Position numbers and translations under genes: made by a program. A stretch of DNA of 8,064 nucleotides, from contig PBLM01000032.1 of assembly GCA_002721775.1 (NCBI GenBank), positions 26,409 to 34,472 on the forward strand. The letters run 5' to 3'. Under the pieces are notes generated by a model. The model was not told the origin of the DNA, did not search any database, and was given only the letters and a program-made list of their open reading frames with translations. Below, piece by piece: positions 1-5,486 of this stretch; the first letter of the stretch is position 1, and every line of letters starts with the position of its first letter. This DNA comes from Rhodospirillaceae bacterium. Lineage in GTDB: Bacteria > Pseudomonadota > Alphaproteobacteria > Puniceispirillales > Puniceispirillaceae.

Positions 1-533
1 GGCAAATCCAATTCCAATAGCTGCGCTGCCCCTTTGATACCAGCAAGCGGGTTTTTAATTTCATGGGCAAGCAAAGCTGTCATCTTGGACATTGAAAGTG
101 CGGCCCCCTTGAACTGATTCTGAGTTGACAATTGTTCTGCCATGGATTGTTCCTGAATGGAAACTAAGACTTGGGCAGAATTATTTATTTTATTGCGTGC
201 AGGTACAGGAACCATTTGAAAAGTTCCCTTCCGCACACCAAGCTTCGGGCTGATTAATCCAAGTTCCCTTTCAATAACTGAACGCCCAGTCTGTCTTACC
301 CGTTCCAGTAGGGCAAAAAAAGGACTGTCAGAGGGTATAAGTTCAGCAACAGCATGACCAGCAAGAAAGGCTGTACTGCTCTTAAAAAAGCTTTCAGCTG
401 CCGGATTCAACCAAACAAAGCGATCTTTCTGATCGATCAGAAGAAGAGGAAACGGCAACACATTAAGCATTTCCGTTGATATTTGGTCTTGATTGACCGA
501 ACCACCTAACATTTCTGAACTCATCTCCAGCAT
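1..533 (-). CDS. ntrB: Nitrogen regulation sensor histidine kinase NtrB (GlnL), 5' part only
   Basis: This is the N-terminal 177 residues of a PAS-containing two-component kinase; the rest lies beyond the left edge. A PAS-like region spans about residues 22-125 (NVLPFPLLLID, then WLNPAAESFF). It is followed by the HisKA phosphoacceptor helix with LAHEIKNPLAG, the H-box histidine being residue 157, and GAAQLLE. This H-box with GAAQLLE is typical of NtrB, which phosphorylates NtrC under nitrogen limitation and is held in check by PII proteins. No transmembrane segment is visible, consistent with a cytosolic sensor. The gene begins 16 nt after the dusB stop, so the two are almost certainly cotranscribed, as in the nifR3-ntrBC operons of other alphaproteobacteria; ntrC would be expected next but is not in view. 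The start is uncertain: the ATG at 533 lies only 3 nt from an AGGAGG, while an in-frame ATG at 524 lies 12 nt away. The family call is firm. Confidence 0.9.
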   Translation of the reverse strand, partial: MLEMSSEMLGGSVNQDQISTEMLNVLPFPLLLIDQKDRFVWLNPAAESFFKSSTAFLAGHAVAELIPSDSPFFALLERVRQTGRSVIERELGLISPKLGVRKGTFQMVPVPARNKINNSAQVLVSIQEQSMAEQLSTQNQFKGAALSMSKMTALLAHEIKNPLAGIKGAAQLLELDL

Positions 534-536
534 CTT

Positions 537-542
537 CCTCCT
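537..542 (-). promoter_or_regulatory. Shine-Dalgarno site of ntrB
   Basis: The minus strand reads AGGAGG here, inside the short dusB-ntrB gap. It is the strongest ribosome binding site in the window. Spacing to the first ATG (533) is 3 nt and to the second in-frame ATG (524) is 12 nt, so neither is ideal and the site does not settle the start. The preceding dusB stop lies 8 nt upstream, so ribosomes ending dusB could reload here. Confidence 0.6.
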
Positions 543-549
543 GTCTGTT

Positions 550-1554
550 TCAAGCGGCTGATATTCTGGATGGTTCCAGAAAATGTTTGAAGATTGCGTC
601 CCTTAATTCTGAGGCTGAAGATGTCTGTAAGGCGACAGCCCGCAATTCATCAGATCCATCCAGATGGTCGCAATAGCTGGCGAAATGCTTACGCGCAGCC
701 CGCAGTCCACTTTCACCAGATTCAGCAATTATATCAGAAAGATGGTCCTGCATCATCACATGACGCTCTAAAGTGCTTGGAACAAGTCGGACAGGTTGTC
801 CCGAAATATAATCTGCAATTTGTGCCAGCAGCCAGGGCTGGCCCATGACTGCCCTGCCAACCATTACGCCCGCAGCCCCAGAAGCGCTTAGTGCTGTTTT
901 TGCAGTCTCACAACTGTTAATATCTCCATTTACAAAAACAGGAATCTGGACAGCATCAGCAACAGCCTTCACACCTGACCAATCAGCCTGTCCTTTATAC
1001 ATCTGACAGCGTGTTCGCCCATGGATAGTTACCAGTTTTACACTCGCCTGCTCGGCAATTTGAGCAATCTCTGGTGCATTCAGGGACACGTCATCCCAGC
1101 CAAGACGCGTTTTTAACGTAACCGGTAAAGACACAGCTTTGACAACAGCATCACATATGCGCTTCACACGATCTGGTTCACGCATCAAAGCAGAACCTGC
1201 TGCTTTGCCTGTGACTTTTTTAGCTGGGCAGCCCATATTAATATCGATCAGATTGACCCCTAATTGTTCTGTCATCTGCGCAGCTTCAGCCATCATGGAT
1301 GGATCCCATCCAGCGATTTGCAACCCTATTGGGGTTTCACTACCCAAATCAGCAGAAATTTTATTCATTTCTTTGCGTATGTTTGCCAGCATGGCATGAC
1401 TAGCCACCATTTCACTTATCACGAGGCCGCCACCCGCTCGCCTCACCGCACGGCGAAACGGCCGGTCTGTAATTCCCGACATTGGTGCCAGAACCACATC
1501 AGGAATGCTGTTCGCGCCGGAAAGGCCTAAAATTTGGTCAACAATACCTGTCAT
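550..1554 (-). CDS. dusB: tRNA-dihydrouridine synthase (DusB/NifR3 family)
   Basis: The product is a 334-residue flavoenzyme that reduces specific uridines in tRNA to dihydrouridine using FMN and NAD(P)H. The Dus TIM-barrel signatures appear in order: LAPMSGITDRPFR (22-34), ISEMVAS (46-52), DINMGCPAKKV (104-114) with the general-acid cysteine C109, TLKTRLGWD (146-154) with K148, TIHGRTR (176-182) with H178, VNGDI (208-212), and the phosphate-binding GVMVGRAVMGQPWL (229-242). A helical C-terminal domain follows. Length is normal for the family. The MGCPAKKV and GRAVMGQPW forms place it with DusB/NifR3. It is the first gene of a unit that continues into ntrB, the historical reason for the name nifR3. 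No clear Shine-Dalgarno precedes the ATG at 1554, and the ATGs just upstream are out of frame, so this start is the best available. It diverges from ispDF across a 176-nt spacer holding several palindromes. Confidence 0.95.
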   Translation of the reverse strand: MTGIVDQILGLSGANSIPDVVLAPMSGITDRPFRRAVRRAGGGLVISEMVASHAMLANIRKEMNKISADLGSETPIGLQIAGWDPSMMAEAAQMTEQLGVNLIDINMGCPAKKVTGKAAGSALMREPDRVKRICDAVVKAVSLPVTLKTRLGWDDVSLNAPEIAQIAEQASVKLVTIHGRTRCQMYKGQADWSGVKAVADAVQIPVFVNGDINSCETAKTALSASGAAGVMVGRAVMGQPWLLAQIADYISGQPVRLVPSTLERHVMMQDHLSDIIAESGESGLRAARKHFASYCDHLDGSDELRAVALQTSSASELRDAIFKHFLEPSRISAA

Positions 1555-1562
1555 GACCGCGA

Positions 1563-1604
1563 TTGTGCATCATTTTACGTGAAAATGTCCATAACATTGC
1601 ACAA
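1563..1604. repeat. Nested inverted repeats upstream of dusB, possible operator
   Basis: TTGTGCA at 1563-1569 is a perfect 7-bp inverted copy of TGCACAA at 1598-1604, with 28 nt between. Inside this lie TTTTACGTGAAAA (1573-1585), which is one base away from a perfect palindrome, and AATGT-ccata-ACATT (1584-1598), a perfect 5-bp repeat with a 5-bp spacer. The cluster begins 9 nt upstream of the dusB start codon, so a protein bound here could block dusB-ntrB transcription or translation initiation. The repeats themselves are directly visible; the operator role is inference, and short AT-rich palindromes also arise by chance. Confidence 0.35.
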
Positions 1605-1669
1605 AAATTAGGCAGGCAATCAAAGTGTAGGATTTATCGCAAAACCATTAACAGATCTGACGGCTTAAC

Positions 1670-1699
1670 TGGACAAGCCTGACGCGCTCTGGCTAGATA
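1670..1699 (+). promoter_or_regulatory. Weak sigma-70-like promoter candidate for ispDF
   Basis: TGGACA at 1670-1675 matches five of six positions of the TTGACA -35 consensus. TAGATA at 1694-1699 is a poor -10 match, 18 nt further on. This would start transcription near 1706 and give an untranslated leader of about 25 nt before the ispDF ATG at 1731. The inverted repeat GGCTT/AAGCC (1662-1679) overlaps the -35. This is only a pattern match and is the best I see for the plus-strand operon. Confidence 0.25.
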
Positions 1700-1730
1700 C
1701 GTCTCATCACTTAAACAGGAAAAACCATAG

Positions 1731-2963
1731 ATGAATGCTATACAGGATAAAATGGATTTTGTAATTCTGGCTGCTGGTCACGGCAACCGATATTTTTCTT
1801 CTGATCCATCTATCAGACACGCAAAGCAATTTCAACTATTAGCAGGTAAAATGGTTCTTCTACATAGCCTTGATGCCATCAGCCAATGGCCCTCTTGTGG
1901 ACAGATTGTGATTGTTCTTCCGGAAGCCGGTGTTGAAAAAAACATTCTGAATTATCTGGAGACAGCGGCAAGGGCTACCGCGGTTTCTGTAAACTTTACA
2001 TCAGGTGGGTCAAGCCGGTCAGCGTCAACTCTGAATGGATTGAAGGCCTTGTCTGCACTAAGGCCAAACGACCTGGTGGCCATTCATGATGCTGCCCGCC
2101 CCTTTGTACCGCATCAAGTTCTTGATAATTTATATGCTGCCTGTGCAAGCGGCGCAGATGCAGCCATTCCGTCTCTGCCGGTAACAGACACAGTTAAGAA
2201 TGTTGATCAAACAAATACAGTTCTGGATACGATTGACAGAAGCACATTAAGACGGGTGCAAACACCGCAGGCCTTTTCATTTGATAAACTTTTTTGCCTT
2301 CATCAGACCCATGCGGATAGGGTGGGCAAACAGCCTATCACTGATGATGCAAGTCTTGCTGAAGCTGCCGGATTAACTGTGGTCTGTGTTGACGGGGCCA
2401 ACGAGCTCAAAAAAATCACTTTTGCTGAGGATTTGAACATGATGCAGAAACAGCAGACAGAAATGCGCACAGCAAGCGGGTTTGACGTGCATCGCTTTTC
2501 CACCGAAAAAACGGGCCCTATTATGATTTGTGGTGTCGCCATCGAACATGAACGGGGTCTTATCGCACATTCAGATGGCGATGTTGGGCTGCATGCGCTT
2601 TGTGATGCTGTTTTTGGGGCATTAGCTATTGGAGATATAGGTCAGCATTTTCCTCCATCTGACGCAAAATGGAAAGCCTCCTCTTCAGACCAGTTCCTGC
2701 AATTTGCTCTTGAGAAGGTTACAGATGCAGGTGGATATGTAACATTACTGGATATAACACTAATTTGTGAGGCTCCAAAGATCGGACCACACAGAGACAA
2801 GATGCGCCAACGTCTCGCTGAAATTACCGGATTACCGCTCCATCGGTTATCGGTCAAAGCCACAACAAGTGAACGGCTTGGCTTCACAGGCCGCGGCGAA
2901 GGCGTAGCCGCGCTGGCCCAAGCTTCTGTCCGCTTACCTGCTTCATATGGAAAACAAGATTAA
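1731..2963 (+). CDS. ispDF: Bifunctional IspD-IspF enzyme of the MEP isoprenoid pathway
   Basis: This 410-residue fusion catalyses two non-adjacent steps of the MEP pathway: MEP cytidylyltransferase (IspD, about 8-240) and 2-C-methyl-D-erythritol 2,4-cyclodiphosphate synthase (IspF, about 246-404). IspD marks are [11 protein letters not shown] (11-21), AKQF (31-34), HDAARPFV (119-126), the TPQAF segment (178-182), ITDDASL (203-209) and NELKKIT (224-230). IspF marks are GFDVH (250-254; metal ligands D252 and H254), [12 protein letters not shown] (279-290; ligand H288), GDIGQHFPP (301-309) and [14 protein letters not shown] (378-391). Such fusions are common in alphaproteobacteria. The catalytic loop between R20 and K32 is longer than in E. 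coli IspD (R20 to K27), and the residue before the lysine is Ala rather than the usual Pro. The first ATG has AGGA 10 nt upstream; an in-frame ATG at 1752 has AGGA 4 nt upstream and is a real alternative start. It is the first gene of the ispDF-pgpA-cinA unit. Confidence 0.96.
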   Translation: MNAIQDKMDFVILAAGHGNRYFSSDPSIRHAKQFQLLAGKMVLLHSLDAISQWPSCGQIVIVLPEAGVEKNILNYLETAARATAVSVNFTSGGSSRSASTLNGLKALSALRPNDLVAIHDAARPFVPHQVLDNLYAACASGADAAIPSLPVTDTVKNVDQTNTVLDTIDRSTLRRVQTPQAFSFDKLFCLHQTHADRVGKQPITDDASLAEAAGLTVVCVDGANELKKITFAEDLNMMQKQQTEMRTASGFDVHRFSTEKTGPIMICGVAIEHERGLIAHSDGDVGLHALCDAVFGALAIGDIGQHFPPSDAKWKASSSDQFLQFALEKVTDAGGYVTLLDITLICEAPKIGPHRDKMRQRLAEITGLPLHRLSVKATTSERLGFTGRGEGVAALAQASVRLPASYGKQD

Positions 2964-3430
2964 TGCATGTTTTTTTGGCACAATTGGCAACACTTGGCCC
3001 TATTGGCCGGTATCTGCCTGCACCCGGAACAGCAGGATCTGTCACAGCATTAATAGTCGGCTTTTTTCTAGCAAAAAACGGCTTTATTATTTTATTTTCA
3101 GCACTTTTGCTGGTCACTATACTGGGTGTATTTGCTGCTGACTCTTATTCGCGACTGACAAATACTGATGATCCAGGCGAAGTTGTCATTGACGAGGTTG
3201 CCGGACAATGGGTGGTCCTTTTATGTATTCCCCCAAATATAGATTCAGCCCTGTTATGGTATGGTGCCGGATTTATCCTGTTCAGACTATTTGATATTCT
3301 CAAACCTTGGCCTGTATCTGCTGCTGAGAGAATCCCGGGCGGCATTGGGGTGATGGCAGATGACGTGGTGGCAGGTGCATTGGCAGGTATGGCAATGTTG
3401 ATGGCACAATTATTTATCTACACCGCTTGA
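2963..3430 (+). CDS. pgpA: Phosphatidylglycerophosphatase A
   Basis: This 155-residue inner-membrane enzyme dephosphorylates phosphatidylglycerol phosphate to phosphatidylglycerol, the last step in making this membrane lipid. PgpA-family signatures are YLPAPGTAGS (17-26), VVIDEVAGQW (74-83) with acidic D77-E78, FRLFDILKPWP (107-117) and GGIGVMADDVVAG (126-138) with D133-D134. Hydrophobic stretches near 27-60, 83-109 and 135-153 fit a multi-pass membrane protein. Length is normal for the short alphaproteobacterial PgpA. Its ATG overlaps the ispDF stop by one base (TAATG), which points to translational coupling; no strong Shine-Dalgarno is visible, in line with that. The link to ispDF is probably shared expression of membrane and isoprenoid synthesis genes rather than a shared pathway. 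The family call is secure. Confidence 0.94.
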   Translation: MHVFLAQLATLGPIGRYLPAPGTAGSVTALIVGFFLAKNGFIILFSALLLVTILGVFAADSYSRLTNTDDPGEVVIDEVAGQWVVLLCIPPNIDSALLWYGAGFILFRLFDILKPWPVSAAERIPGGIGVMADDVVAGALAGMAMLMAQLFIYTA

Positions 3431-3457
3431 ATATCCCAACGACTGAAGGAAAGCCAA

Positions 3458-3934
3458 ATGTTCGAAGATGCTACTACCCTCATCGAAAAACTTACCGCGT
3501 CCAACCAAACCTTATCCACGGTGGAATCCTGCACAGGCGGTCTTTTATTTGGATATCTTACCGCTGTTCCGGGTGCATCTGCTGTGTTAGATCGCGGCTT
3601 TATTACCTACAGCAACAAGGCTAAACAAGAAATGGTGGGGGTAACAACGGACACCTTGACAGCTTACGGAGCTGTCTCGCAACAAACAGCTGAGGAAATG
3701 GCAAAAGGTGGCTGTCTAAACGCAAATACAGATTTATCCATCTCACTGACAGGAATCGCTGGCCCAGGTGGAGGTACAGATGAAAAGCCTATCGGCCTAG
3801 TCTGGATATCTGGATTTCGCAACGATGGCATTCAACGAACAGAACGTCACCTGTTCAAAGGAAACAGACAAGAAATACGCACAGCAGCGTGCACACATGC
3901 TATTTCACTGCTGCTGCGCCTTTCAACAAGCTAA
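3458..3934 (+). CDS. pncC: CinA C-terminal domain protein, nicotinamide-nucleotide amidohydrolase (PncC type)
   Basis: This 158-residue stand-alone CinA C-terminal domain is predicted to deamidate nicotinamide mononucleotide to nicotinic acid mononucleotide, recycling the NMN made by DNA ligase and other NAD consumers. Visible family features are the active-site segment STVESCTGGLL (20-30) with candidate nucleophile S24, GFITYSNKAK (47-56) with the conserved Tyr and Lys, YGAVSQQTAEEMA (70-82), SLTGIAGPGGGTDEKPIG (96-113) and a C-terminal FKGNRQEIR (133-141). The N-terminal molybdopterin-binding-like domain of full-length CinA is absent; such short forms are common and are not truncations here, because the start has a good Shine-Dalgarno (AAGGA at 3446-3450, 7 nt before the ATG). 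It lies 27 nt after pgpA on the same strand and is probably the last gene of the unit. Many genomes label it cinA or a competence-damage protein; the amidohydrolase role is from family knowledge. Confidence 0.9.
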   Translation: MFEDATTLIEKLTASNQTLSTVESCTGGLLFGYLTAVPGASAVLDRGFITYSNKAKQEMVGVTTDTLTAYGAVSQQTAEEMAKGGCLNANTDLSISLTGIAGPGGGTDEKPIGLVWISGFRNDGIQRTERHLFKGNRQEIRTAACTHAISLLLRLSTS

Positions 3935-3938
3935 CCCA

Positions 3939-4388
3939 TCACCCCTCTTTTAATTTAAGTGTATAAAGTTGGTCGGCACGGGTCTCAAATGCGCTAACCA
4001 TGCGTTTCACCGCTTCTGTGAACAAGCTTTCAATGACGGTTTGTAACAAGCGGGATTTGAATTCAAAATCCACATAAAAATCAATCAAGCAACCGTCAGG
4101 ATGTTCGCTAAATTTCCATTGATTTTCAAGATATTTAAATGGACCTTCCGCATATTCTACTTTTATAGTCAAGTCATTTCTGTTCATCTGAACATGAGAG
4201 GTGAATTGTTCCTTGAACACCTGAAAACCAATAATCAGGTCGGCGACAAGTGCTGTATCTGTCTGTTTTCGAACACGGCATGCCAAACACCAAGGCAAAA
4301 ATTCAGGATATCGCCTTACATCGGCAACCAGGTCATAAAGCTGTTCAGGGGAATGGCGAATAAGACGCTGTTCAGCATGCGTTGTCAT
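3939..4388 (-). CDS. RatA/Coq10-type START-domain protein (ubiquinone-binding family)
   Basis: This 149-residue protein belongs to the polyketide cyclase/START superfamily, RatA/Coq10 branch. Family features are the N-terminal strand followed by SPEQLYDLVADVRRYPEFLPWC (13-34), an FKEQFTSHV strand (58-66), the EGPFKYLENQWKF segment (81-93) and a long C-terminal helix near 112-143 that closes the lipid pocket. There is no signal peptide or membrane segment. Coq10 proteins bind ubiquinone and support respiration; E. coli RatA was reported as an inhibitor of 70S ribosome assembly, which is why many annotations call such genes toxins. No antitoxin-like RatB/RnfH gene is adjacent here, and position at the end of a pyruvate dehydrogenase-lipoate cluster favours a respiratory role; that is inference. 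It starts 9 nt after the lipA stop, with GAGGA inside the end of lipA as the only plausible ribosome site. Its stop lies 4 nt from the cinA stop on the opposite strand. Confidence 0.85.
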   Translation of the reverse strand: MTTHAEQRLIRHSPEQLYDLVADVRRYPEFLPWCLACRVRKQTDTALVADLIIGFQVFKEQFTSHVQMNRNDLTIKVEYAEGPFKYLENQWKFSEHPDGCLIDFYVDFEFKSRLLQTVIESLFTEAVKRMVSAFETRADQLYTLKLKEG

Positions 4389-4397
4389 TTAAGGAGC

Positions 4398-5372
4398 TTA
4401 TCCTCGCGCATTCTGTGAAGATGTCTGCGTAAGACGCTTTTGCCGTTCGCTCTGAAGAGCTGCGAAATCTGCGTCAGCATGATAGGACGAGCGCGTTAAG
4501 GGAGTTGATGCCATCATTAAAAAACCCTTTTCCCGTCCCAAGGCCGCATAGGCTTGGAATTGCTCAGGGGTAACAAAGCGGTCGACAGCGGCATGTTTGG
4601 GAGTCGGCTGAAGATACTGCCCAATTGTCATGAAATCGACATCTACCGCTCGCAGATGATCCATCATTTCTGCAACTTCCTTGTCAGTTTCACCTAGCCC
4701 GACCATAATGCCAGATTTTGTGAAAACAGACGGATCAAGTGATTTGACCTGCTTCAAAATACCAAGTGAATGGTCGTAACGTGCACCTGGTCGAATTGGC
4801 CTGTAAAGGCGCTCAACTGTCTCCATATTGTGATTGAACACATCTGGGCGCGCTCCCACAACATGTTCAACTGCTCCATCTTTACGGAGAAAATCAGGTG
4901 TCAGTATTTCAATCGTTGTTGAAGGTGATCGTGCTCTTATTGCTTTAATACAGCGGGCAAAATGAGCGGCTCCGCCATCATCAAGGTCATCCCGGTCAAC
5001 GGATGTGATGACAACATGCCTTAACCCAAGGCGGGCAACCGCCTCTGCCACATGTTCAGGCTCATGCGGGTCAAGAAGGTCCGGACGGCCTGTAGCTACA
5101 TTACAAAAGGCACAGGCACGCGTGCAAACAGATCCTAAAATCATCATGGTTGCGTGTTTGTTCGCCCAACATTCCCCAATATTTGGGCAGGCCGCCTCTT
5201 CACATACAGTAACCAGCTCAAGATCACGCATCAGCTGTTTCGTTTCAGAAAAAGCTCCAACCCGTGGCGCTCTCACCCGCAACCAGTCAGGACGGCGCGG
5301 CTGTGGCTTGTCTTCATTCCGTCGTTTTTCAGGATGCCGTTCGGCACCTTTTGTCAGATTTGGAGAGGACAT
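4398..5372 (-). CDS. lipA: Lipoyl synthase (radical SAM)
   Basis: This 324-residue enzyme inserts two sulfur atoms into protein-bound octanoyl groups to form lipoyl cofactor on E2 and H proteins. Both iron-sulfur clusters can be assigned: the auxiliary cluster cysteines in [12 protein letters not shown] (C57, C62, C68) and the radical SAM triad CTRACAFC (C83, C87, C90). The C-terminal RSSYHAD (294-300) supplies the conserved serine ligand of the auxiliary cluster. [11 protein letters not shown] (95-105), TSVDRDD (123-129), [12 protein letters not shown] (179-190) and GIMVGLGET (221-229) are further LipA landmarks. Length is normal and all key residues are present, so the enzyme should be active. 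It lies downstream of pdhC and lpd, placing cofactor synthesis with the complex that needs it. The 114-nt gap before it is the longest within the minus-strand cluster, so an internal promoter is possible. GAGGG lies 10 nt before the ATG; the first 30 or so residues are charged and poorly conserved, so a later start cannot be ruled out. Confidence 0.97.
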   Translation of the reverse strand: MSSPNLTKGAERHPEKRRNEDKPQPRRPDWLRVRAPRVGAFSETKQLMRDLELVTVCEEAACPNIGECWANKHATMMILGSVCTRACAFCNVATGRPDLLDPHEPEHVAEAVARLGLRHVVITSVDRDDLDDGGAAHFARCIKAIRARSPSTTIEILTPDFLRKDGAVEHVVGARPDVFNHNMETVERLYRPIRPGARYDHSLGILKQVKSLDPSVFTKSGIMVGLGETDKEVAEMMDHLRAVDVDFMTIGQYLQPTPKHAAVDRFVTPEQFQAYAALGREKGFLMMASTPLTRSSYHADADFAALQSERQKRLTQTSSQNARG

Positions 5373-5486
5373 CCCCGTTTATCCCTCAACTTTGCGATTC
5401 AAGCCAACTGTTTGAAATTTTTAACGTAAATATCTAAGGGGAAAAAGGTCACTAGCATCTCTTTTTCACAAATAAAGGCTGATAAT
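5373..5486 (-). promoter_or_regulatory. lpd-lipA intergenic spacer
   Basis: This 114-nt, AT-rich gap separates the lpd stop from the lipA start. It has no reading frame of note and no stem-loop with a T-run that I could recognise as a terminator. TTGTGA and TTAGAT-like hexamers occur, but not at a usable spacing, so I name no promoter. It could hold a second start site for lipA and the downstream ratA/coq10-type gene, or be a simple spacer in one transcript. Confidence 0.35.

Larger units (their letters stand above)
1555..1730. promoter_or_regulatory. Divergent dusB / ispDF intergenic region
   Basis: This 176-nt spacer must carry the promoters of both dusB-ntrB (leftward) and ispDF-pgpA-cinA (rightward). 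The dusB-proximal half is AT-rich and contains overlapping inverted repeats (about 1563-1604), described separately. The ispDF-proximal half has a weak sigma-70-like candidate and a 5-bp inverted repeat, GGCTT at 1662-1666 against AAGCC at 1675-1679. No open reading frame, tRNA or riboswitch-like structure is evident. I could not find a convincing -35/-10 pair for dusB. I also looked for CtrA-type TTAA-N7-TTAA boxes and found none with that spacing. Confidence 0.6.

Noticed and set aside
594..1530. Several open frames of 84-88 codons on the plus strand opposite dusB
   Set aside because: They lie entirely inside a well-conserved gene on the other strand, overlap each other and show no recognisable protein features.
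1645..1670. Paired TTAA sequences before ispDF as a CtrA box
   Set aside because: The two TTAA elements are 13 nt apart instead of the 7 nt of the CtrA consensus.
2303..3345. Minus-strand open frames of 65-81 codons opposite ispDF and pgpA
   Set aside because: They are antisense to intact enzymes with all motifs in place, and none has family signatures.
3458..3934. A truncated or decayed cinA
   Set aside because: The missing N-terminal domain is normal for stand-alone PncC-type proteins; this gene has its own ribosome site, a full domain and intact active-site residues.
3939..4388. A toxin-antitoxin module
   Set aside because: The RatA label comes from one E. coli study; there is no adjacent antitoxin-like gene and the context is metabolic.
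5005..5429. Plus-strand open frames of 91 and 136 codons opposite the 5' end of lipA
   Set aside because: Their sequence is the complement of conserved lipA codons, rich in Arg, Ser and Pro as expected of an antisense frame; lipA accounts for the region.
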